A DNA stretch of 64,000 bases, from the NCBI RefSeq assembly GCF_016097555.1, contig NC_054704.1, forward strand, positions 80,057,049 to 80,121,048, read 5' to 3'. Under the pieces are notes generated by a model, which was not told where the DNA came from, did not search any database, and was given only the letters and a program-made list of their open reading frames with translations. The translations under genes and the position numbers were made by a program. This DNA comes from Gigantopelta aegis. Lineage: Eukaryota > Mollusca > Gastropoda > Neomphalida > Peltospiridae. Positions 45,701 to 56,500 of the stretch are shown here, piece after piece; position 1 is the first letter of the stretch; each line of letters opens with the position of its first letter.

Positions 45701-48700
45701 CTTTCCTGGGCACACAACTCAGGTATCTGGACTGCTTGCATGATCAGGACAACGGGTGAATGGAGTTGGTGTAATGGCCTTAAAACTCACTCTAGCTTGT
45801 AGATGATACTAGGATGCAAACTCAGAAGATATAACTGGTACTCTCCAGCCATAATGCTGATAGCTTAACCACTACACCATCAGGGCTAGAAATAAAACTA
45901 AATATCCACTTAGCTTTGTCACAACCACTGCATTTAAAAAATCACTTAACAAAACACACACACATACATATGCATACACATGCTCACATACACAAACCAT
46001 ACACACACACACACATATGCAAGTACACACCCACAAAACTATGACAAAGTCATGTGATCCATGGGACTTTGCCTTAAAGGGACTGTCCTGAGTTTGCAGC
46101 CATTGTAAAATGTTTGCGAGAACATAGCCTTGTTGGCAACTGCTATTTCATACCAAATATTTTTCTTGTTTAGAATACAAGTGTCTGTATATCAAATATG
46201 TTTGCGGTTGTATACTAATGTTTTTAGCACTTAGTTTTTACTTTAATTCGTGATATATATTTTTTCATATGTACGAAATTATTGAGAGGTAAAATCCAGT
46301 TTAGGCTACTACAAACATTAGGACAATAACAAACACCTTATAAATACAGACACTTATATTCTAAATAAGAAAATGTATTTAATTTATATGTTACGTCATC
46401 GAAAAGGCTCTATTGGTCGGAAATATTTTATGATGGTTATAAACTCAGGACTGCCTTTAATTAGCAGGTCAACTGTCATGGCATACTGCTTGTCACGGGG
46501 ATCCTATAATACCCGTAACTGAATGAAACACGATTGTCCAAATATCTCTCCTAACTGTATATCTATTAGATCTCTCTATAATAGGCAGTTATACCCGCTG
46601 TGGCTCGTCTAGGTATGATCAGAGATACGATCTTATATAAAGTATATGTAATATAGCACGTTTAGTTCACTAGAAAACACAACAAAAACACAATACACTT
46701 TGGAATCTGTATTAACCTACGCAGACCAATGTACTGCCGCAGTAGTTAATTAACAACAACAAATAATAACAACCCAGAACTGATCACTTAATTAGTTAAT
46801 CTCTAGGTGTCTAGTTTACACAATATGCTAATCACTTCACCGTGACACAACACCCACACGTGTGATAATTGAGAAACGCTTCCAGGAGAACTTAATTAAT
46901 AAAGGAATTACAACTCTATTCCTAACTGGTTAATTTTTAATTAACCCTTACTACTCGTTCAGTAAAGTGTAATAATGGAGAAACGCTGCCAGGGGAACTT
47001 AATTAATAAATGAATTACAACTCTATTCCTAACTGGTTAATTTTTAATTAACCCTTACTACTCATTCAGTAACCTTGTAACACAGAATTAATACTGGTAC
47101 CTATCACAATAAAGACAATAACCTACAGTTTACCTAGGTCCTCTAGGATGACTGGTTAAGCTTTTTATAATTATTTAGGACAGTGAGCCTACAGATTACT
47201 ACGCCAGATGACCGGCAGCATCGTCTAAATAATATTGGTATAATACAGCATTAAAATATTTAAAGTCACATCAATCACATCAAGATTATACACATAGCAG
47301 AAAATATATATTTACCAAAGTCCCGTCTGAACTAATATAGATCGTTCAGTGGATGGACAGCGATCCCCTGGAGCCTTCCTATGTTTCTCCCCGATATCTC
47401 TAAAACCCAAGCTATTTATTCAAAACTCTCAGAGACAGCGAATATCGCCTGGGGGCACAACGCGGTACCTCACCTATCATCTGATATTTCCACCTCTCCC
47501 AGAGTCGGTATATTTTCTTAGATCGTCAGACTGGCTGTCGCCATTCCGCGAGCAATCCCCTGGTCATAAACAGCACTAGCGGAGTTATTACGTAACTACT
47601 GGCCACCTGGCCTCCACATCTGCGCTGGGTGTGTATTAGACGCTCGACGACCGTCACACAAAGGTATCACGTAACAAGTTGACCATCTGGGCTTAAGTGC
47701 AATTTGGAACTGTACACGGCCCTCTAATAAAACAATTAATATCGCCACAGGCGAAAACAAAATTAAGAGCATGTTCCGTCACACTGCTTTTAACAAAATA
47801 AAAAATAAAATAAATTCAGGATTATAAATGATCAAGTTTTGAAAATTGGGTTTCAGTATAAATGATCCAGAGACAGTTACAGTGAACACATTTTTGACAT
47901 TACATACCCATGAACTCTCCATGGTAACAGGCAGATCCAATGGTGTGTCCTTAATGACCTTGAGAATCATGTTGCGAACACTGTAGCGATAAGCAACAAC
48001 ATCATCGACAGATGGCCACTTGTACGACCCACCCATACGGTAGTTCTCCTAAATCATTCACAAATAAACTGTAATATAATTTAAAACATTACATACACCA
48101 TTTTTTAAATTAAGTTTCAGTGGGTTTATATATACATGTGTATATATAAAAATGAGCATGATGGGAATGCTGCTAAAGCAATATACATCCCCTACAAGTT
48201 AGAACTGCTTGTAAGTTCAAGGGCCATAACTATCAAGAAATGAATCAAATCCATTTCTATCAGAATTATAGCCATTGAATAAAATCCTATGAAGGTCAAA
48301 CTTGATTTGGTCATGAATGGGTCAATCCTAGAGTGGGGCAATATAAACTGTATATACTGTTCGGTATCGGTATCATGTCAATACCGCTTTACTGCACCAA
48401 GCAAATTTCAAAATACTGAAATTTTGGTATTGGAAAATGTTTCCTGCCATTTAGTAAAGCACTAATACTATATCTGACAAACACAAAGTGGGTTGGGTAT
48501 AAATCAGACGAGAACCTTGTATACAGAATTTTATTTCATTTAGATGAAATCAGAAGGCGAACCTTAACTCATGCATGCACTTATCAGTATATGTATTAGT
48601 ATTGTGGCAATACTGATGACCGTACCAATACAGACGTAAATCACCCCAAAAATACCAATATCGATTGCAAATGTCAAATTTCAATACCACCCATCTCTAG

Positions 48701-49355
48701 TAAGTCAAACCTGATCTGTAACTTTACATAATAAAGCTATTTATCCTGCAACTACTGTTTCTGCTGGCCGATTATGATGACCAATTAAAGCAAAGTCATA
48801 AACATATACTAGAAGATTATGACTTTTGAGGTCATACATCTGATGTCACATGCATAAATACATTACAAAATTGCTCATTTGACTTCTTGGTCTGCATATA
48901 ACGTAGCTGAAATAACAGATATAATAACTAGTTAATGATGTTGGATATTGGCTCTATCCTGTTCAGGCCGAATGGGTAATTCTCATTCTTACCTTCATAG
49001 GATAATGCAGATATCCTATGTCATTAACTATACTATATCTTATGTCATTAACTAGTTATTTTCTATCTATAATTTTTTTTTAGATCCATATCTTGAGGCA
49101 TTAATTGTCCAAAAAAAATTCAGAAAAACTATATGTGGGACAGACGGATGGCCAGACAGACAGAAAGATGGAGACCGAGACTATAGTCCCCTCTGGTTGA
49201 GCCAGTAGGGGACTAATAATATATATTTGTATTTGTATAATAAAGTATATTTGTTAGTTTAAGGAGGGTTGTTATCAAGGAAGGCCAGAGTCAAGATTGC
49301 ACAGTATATATATTCCAGCATCATACTAAATACCATTATCAATATATATAAATAT

Positions 49356-49454
<99 letters not shown>

Positions 49455-50516
49455 TTACTGTAAATCAAGAAATTAATGCGAGCAAGTAATTAATGCGAAA
49501 AATGCGGCGAACACATCGACGCAATAATAACGTGACGCATTTTGTTTAGACTCATTCCCAATACAAAAAATGTGCAGGATTTTACTATAATACTTCTCAA
49601 TAAAATAAAACTTTTATAATATAAAGATGAAACAAAATACAAAAACGATTTTTCTTAAATGTCTTTTTGTGAATACTTCAAGAATCTTTCTTTCGTTTCG
49701 ATGTTGCCATTCTATTTTCACTTTCCTGGAATATCATAGCGGTTATATAACACAGTGATGTTCCAAATGTTTTGTTTTTAAAAAGCTCATTTTGCGATGT
49801 GAGTATTTTTCAAATTTTCTTACACTTCTGGATTACTGTATACATTTAAACTGTTTTGAACATTTGTAAAATTATAATCAACAACTTTTATTACTAAATA
49901 TATTCCTGTAAAAATGAAACAGTAGAAAATTATATAACCGTAACCAACAATCCGTGCGTATTTCTTCAAATCATTTGGCTCGACTCTATACATGGCATTT
50001 AAATTTAGACTGGTCGCAAGTTGTCACTGTTGCAATATATCGCATTTGTTAACGTCTATTCATGTGCTGCGCATCAAGTGTATAAAATCAGTCTAAAACA
50101 TTTGTTAGAATAATACGTCTGCGTTCGCGTGAAATATTGTGCCCTGCAATAGCGACCCGATTACCTTTTATTCCTACTGGTGGATTAATTAGAAGCAATC
50201 ACCACACAGAAGTGCGAGGCATACCCTTAACAATAAGGTGTAGTTATACTAATTACCGGTACACTACTTTAAGTAATTAGGGGGTCTTGATCGACCCACC
50301 ACGCGATTAGCTTCAGCAGTTCAGGTTATGTAGTAGCTGTGAAAACAACTACTGACTTCTTTTAACATGAAAGATGAAGTCCAAATAATATAATAACAAC
50401 ACAACTGGGTTTTTTATGTGATGTGGACTTTTAACCGATGCATTACTAAAAATACGCATTTTTGTTCACTCATGTACGGACGCAATAATATCATGACATT
50501 AATTACATGATTTACA

Positions 50517-50576
<60 letters not shown>

Positions 50577-53500
50577 ATAATGGTATTTAGTATGATGCTG
50601 GAATGCAGTGTAACTGTAACGATACATTGTAATGTGCACAAAAATAATTCTTACTTTAAAAAAAAAAAATATATATTTTTCATTCATTCAAAAAGTGTTC
50701 CATAAACAAGATGGTGTGACTGTTTTTAAATTTCCCCAATTTAAAATATTATAGTTTTCAAGTTAGGATGGTGTTTGGGAACTAGCTATACCTAGAGAAC
50801 TAGCATCAGTAAATTAAATATCCTAGTTTTTCCTTAAAAATAGGAAATGTTGGAATGTTGGAATGAATGAATGAATGAATGAATTTTTAATGACACTCCA
50901 GCACTAAAATAAAGATCTGCTATTAGGTGCCAAACAATATCAATATAATTAATTCCATTCAAGGAATGTTGAAAGACAGCATTTAAAAACAAAATATTTA
51001 AAACGTACTGTGTCATCCCAAGACATTTCGTCCACTCCTGTCTCAAACATGGTCTCAAACTGCAGATTTATTCTCTCCTGAAATTGCAAGAATCAATTTA
51101 CAATCTAGACGGAGATGAAACCGCCGGTCGGACAGGTAAAGGACTAATAATAATTGAAAGTTTGTTTGTTTTGTTTAAGGACTAGAGCACATTAATTTAT
51201 TAATCATCAGCTATTGGATGTCATACATTTGGTAATTCTGACATATAGTCTTAGACAGGAAACCCGCTACATTTTTTCCATTATTAGCAAGGAATCTTTT
51301 ATATGTACAATCCCACAGACAGGATAGCACATACAACGGCCTTTGATATACCAGTTGTGGTGCACTGGCTGGAATGAGAAATAGCCCAACGCCCACCAAT
51401 GGGGATCGATACCATATTGACCATGCATCAAGCTTTACCACTGGTCTATGTCCTGCCCCTAATAATTAATTATGAACTTCATGGCCAATCTATGAATTGA
51501 TGCAGTACCTTCAACATTCCAGCCAGCATCAACTTGTTGACATAGACAGCGGCGGTGTGAGCGAAGTAAAAAATCAAAGAGAGGCGCAGTCGATTAGGAC
51601 ACTTGTAGAAGGCCGTTTCATCTGAAAATTAAATTTTGTTTTGTTTAATGATACTACTAGAGCACATTGATTTATTAATCATCAGTTGTTGAATGTCAAA
51701 CATTTGGTTATTCTGACACATAGTCTTCAGAGGAAATCTGCAACATTTTTCCATTACCAACAAGGGATCGTTTACATGCACTTTCCCACAGACAGGACAG
51801 CACCTATCTACAACGATTTTGGATATACCAGTCATTGGTTGGAACAGGGAAAACTACTGGGGTGGGGATTTGATCATATTATTCAAGCACCTCAGGCTGG
51901 GTCTCAACCCAATCATCTAAAATTTAAGAAACATTTAGCTAAGCAGAATTTTGTTTTAAAATACACATACAAATGACACACGGTTTCGAAAAAGCTTTTG
52001 AATTGTTAATGACATTATATACACTAAATTCAATTTAAAATAGCATTTCTCGATTTGGCAAATGGCAGTTTAAACCCTGGCAATAGATAACTTGAGCCTT
52101 AAATTTTTATATATTTTTTTGGTGTTAATTACTTAAAATGACATTAGTGGTATGTTTGAATTTCTACTGACGACTTTGGCTGCATTTTTCCCACAGATGG
52201 TCACACATATGGTTATTGCAACAGAGGTCCAAACAGTAACAGGAAACCAACTGCTGCCACAGTGGTTACTAACACTAAATAGCAACTAAACAGACAGCAA
52301 ATATATACAACAGCCTTTTAAGAATGTAGTGTCCTGGGAAGTGGCAGTCTTCCATGCCAAAAATACTATTCTTTCAACTCTGCCATGAGCAGAGATACAA
52401 TTTTAATCACGAAAATGGTTTTGTTTTGATTTAATACACAGGTTAGAATGAGGAAACCTTTGGTCTAAAGTTAAAAGTTTGTTTTGTTTAACGACACCAC
52501 TAGAGCATATTTTGTTATTGGTATTTTTTACATTATAGTGTTAGAGATAAAAGCTGCTACATTTTTCTTTCAGTAGCAACTGCCAAATATAAGGGATGTT
52601 TTATATGCACCATCCAACAGACAGGATAGCACATACCATGGCCTTTAATATGCTAGTAAAGACCAACCGCACATTATGTGAGCACTTTACCACCTGGGGA
52701 CAAGACGTAGCCCAGTGGTAAAGCGTTCGCTTGATGCGTGGTCGGTCTAGGATCGATTCCCGTTGGTGGGACCATTGGGCTATTTCTCGCTCCAGTCAGT
52801 GCACCACGACTGGTATATCAAAGGCCATGGTATGTGTTATCCTGTCTGTGGGATGGTGCATATAAAAGATCCCTTGCTGCTAACTGAAAAGAGTAGCCCA
52901 TGAAGTGGTGACAGCAGGTTTCCTCTCTCAATATCTGTATGGTCCCCAACCATATGTCCAATGCTATATAACCATAAATAAAATGTGTTGAGTGCGTTGT
53001 TAAATAAAACATTTCCTTTTTACCACACGATGCCCATTGCACCTAAGGCGAGTTCTCTACCAACTGAGCTACTACATCCTGTCCCTAAAAATTTGAAAAG
53101 CAGTCTACACGACTACATGCCATTGTTTGAGGTCAGGTTTAATAGAATAGAAATTCTTTTCTCATTATGATGATAGAATTTCGTTCAATTCGTTGAAAGC
53201 CCACCTGAGATGCTTTCATAGCAGAATGGAAGCTCCTCAGTGGACCCATTTCTCACTGGGTTTCCCCTTATGGTATCTCAGTGCCCTATTGTTGGTACAT
53301 ATATATCAATGACCATGGTATCCCAGATAGCACAATTACGTTGGCCCAACGTCGCCATGGTCGGCAATATCACCGTCGCCAGTCTAACGTTGCTACGACA
53401 TTGGCAAATGGTTGGTTCGGGCCGATCTCGCCCCACCTTGCGACCGCGTGAGGAAAACTCTGACCTTCACCTTTAGCAGCCGTCATTTGTATTTGAAAAA

Positions 53501-56500
53501 AAAAAAATTCCAGCATTGATTTCGGGAATTTCATCAGTCACGTAATGAATAGGAGTATGTTCTGCTTTAGAAAATGTATGGATTTAAATGTGAAAATACT
53601 AAGGTTTTGTGTAAATTGTCAAAAATAAATTACTGCATTCAAGCATTTGTGCCAAATTTACTTCTGCTTCAAGGCGTCGGCTCGACGTTGGTAAGAAAAA
53701 TACTTTAAGTTAGAAAAATATATACCACTCATACATATGTGTCATTCTGCCTGTGACTGGCCTCGGTGGCGTCGTGCTTAGGCCATCGGTCTACAGGCTG
53801 GTAGGTACTGGGTTCGGATCCCAGTCGAGGCATGGGATTTTTAATCATTCTGCCTGTGACTGGCCTCGGTGGTGTCGTGGTTAGGCCATCGGTCTACAGG
53901 CTGGTAGGTACTGGGTTCGGATCCCAGTCGAGGCATGGGATTTTTAATCATTCTGCCTGTGACTGGCCTCGGTGGTGTCGTGGTTAGGCCATCGGTCTAC
54001 AGGCTGGTAGGTACTGGGTTCGGATCCCAGTCGAGGCATGGGATTTTTAATCATTCTGCCTGTGATTGGCCTCGGTGGTGTCGTGGTTAGGCCATCGGTC
54101 TACAGGCTGGTAGGTACTGGGTTCGGATCCCAGTCGAGGCATGGGATTTTTAATCATTCTGCCTGTGGGCAAGTGCATGATCCTTAGCTGCTAATGGTAA
54201 AGTTAAGCAGGTTTCACCTAGAATACTATATATTGTCAGAATTATCAAATGTTTGATATCCAATGATTAATAAATCAATGTGCTTTAGTGGTGTCATCAG
54301 AACAAAACTTTAAAACTATTTTTCTCAATATCTAAAAATATGTGAAATACTAAACAGCCATGGATAAAAACAAGGCTTTAGATCTTACTTAGTTTAGTAC
54401 AACAGGTAAGGTGGATATTCGTTTTTTTTATTCTGAGATCTGGAACAGGGTCCTTTAGTTGCAAAAAAGTTATTAACAACTGCTGAAAAGTTATGGACAT
54501 TCAAATATTCATTTCAACTTATATTCATTTAATTGATGCTTAACATTCCAATGATTTAAGCTGAAATGTTTGTGATTATTTTGGGCATACCTATTTTGCA
54601 CCTTGACTTTTGTGCAATTTAAAGCCCTGAATTTTTTTTATTGATATTCTAACACCAACACAGCTTTTCTTTCAACAATCAAGCCTACCTTTCAGTGACG
54701 TGAACAGACTCTCATACAAATCATAGGTGTTTATAAAGTAGTCTTGAAGCTGTCTGAAAACAAAAGAAAATAACAGATACAAGTCTTAATAAAATTCACA
54801 ATGTTTGGGGGTTTTATTTTAAGATTACGACAAATATGTAACCTGTTACTACATGTATTTCATGTGCAAAAAAACAACAAATGGGTTAAGCAAAACCCTA
54901 GACTTGCACATATTGTCTAGTGGAAACAAAACTTGGTCTACCAATTTTCAGAGGTTTGAGAACAGGTACAAACATAGATTTGCTTCCCTTCTCAAATGAC
55001 CTTCAAATTTATAAATATACCCACGAAACAGAAATTTACAGTTCACCTTCCAAAACCTAAAAAGCAATTTTCTATAATTAGTGTTTGGCCAAGTGGGTAG
55101 GGGAGGTGCAGGAGAAATTTTCATAATCAATGTGGAAAATTTTAATTTTAAAGGGACAGACCTTAATTTTTTAAACACTACGACATATTTTTCACTAAGA
55201 AAGCCGTTTTGAATCATTTAAATTAGGAGTACTTACATTTTATTATTTAGAATATTCAGTTTCTACACTTGATGTGGTTCTAGTCATCCAGGTTTTTGTA
55301 ATAACCCAAAATGCATTTTTCGTAATTCTAAAAACGCACGTTTATCTCAGAACTAAGGGTTATCGAGACTGGCTCTAGTCTATTTTTAGACAATATTTTC
55401 AGGTTTAAACATTACAATCTTCAGCTTTTCTCTGTTATAACCGTATCCAAATGTTTCGCAAATGTAGATTAACTAAACTTACTGTCCATTTTCACAGGTT
55501 AAAACTAGGGTCTGCGCCTTTAAAAGTAGGACGAAAAATGTAAAAAAAAATTAAAACTTTATTTTTGTCTTTAAACATTAATGTATAGCAAGTGTAGCAT
55601 TATGTTGTTTAAAATTTCTTTTCAAAGATAAATTTACATGACCATCAATCAATTATTGATAAAATGACAATATTGCATGTACTTACTGCTTGGTATACCT
55701 GGACAGGTCCAGTGGTTTGAGTGATGATGTCAAAGTGACACAATATTGCATGTACTTACTGCTTGGTACAACATCTGGACAGGTCCAGTGGTTTGAGTGA
55801 TGTAAAAGTCACACAATATTGCATGTACTTACTGCTTGGTACATCTGGACAGGTCCAGTGGTTTGAGTGATGATGTAAAAGTGACACAATATTGCATACA
55901 TGTACTTACTGCTTGGTACATCTGGACAGGTCCAGTGGTTTGAGTGATGATGTCAAAGTGACACAATATTGCATGTACTTACTGCTTGGTACATCTGGAC
56001 AGGTCCAGTGGTTTGAGTGATGTAAATGTTAGCTGACCGGTGAGAACTTTGGTCAACATGTTGCAATTTTTTTTTTTAAATGACAGCAAAAAACTGAAAA
56101 CAAGAAGAAAATGTATGTATTACATTCAATACTTTCTAGAGGTCATGTGTGTGTGTGCATGTGTGTGTTTGTGTTCATGTGTGTGTGTGTGTGTGCATGT
56201 GTGTGTGCATGCATGTGTGTGTATACGTGCATGTATATAAACGATAGGTGCAAATATAAAAGCACCTTGAAAAGCATAACTTGTATCAGAGAAACAACTG
56301 TGCAATTTATATATGAATTCAGTGGCTAGCATGTAGAAGTATCTATAAATGTCTGCATCAGGAAGTAGATTTAAGTCTCTACCATAACACTTTACGAAAC
56401 TCATCATGAGGCCTTGATTTAATAACCCTGATGAAACTACTAACATCCCTTGTTGTAGAGTGGCAGTCCTCCTATAACAAAACTCACGTCGCTGTTTTCG

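Larger units (their letters stand above)
49307..50612. mobile_element. Inverted-repeat element with (AT)n inside both arms
   Basis: Left arm CAGCATCATACTAAATACCA, then (AT)n, then TACTGTAAATCA. The right arm is the exact mirror: TGATTTACAGTA, (AT)n, then TGGTATTTAGTATGATGCTG. The interior has AATTAATGCG motifs at the left and complements at the right but no coding sequence. Exact outer borders are not certain. Confidence 0.65.

Noticed and set aside
49259-49468. Open frames of alternating Tyr-Ile across the AT run
   Set aside because: They are simply the translation of (AT)n. No protein feature is present.
53760-54141. Four genuine tRNA genes
   Set aside because: The stems and Pol III boxes are there, but the same head begins SINEs at 14709 and 15390, the anticodon arm is poor, and each copy carries a SINE-type linker. 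A SINE-head array is the better reading.
55681-55976. Alternative, mutually exclusive OvoA exons
   Set aside because: The inner copies have donors but no acceptor AG, so they cannot be exons by themselves.
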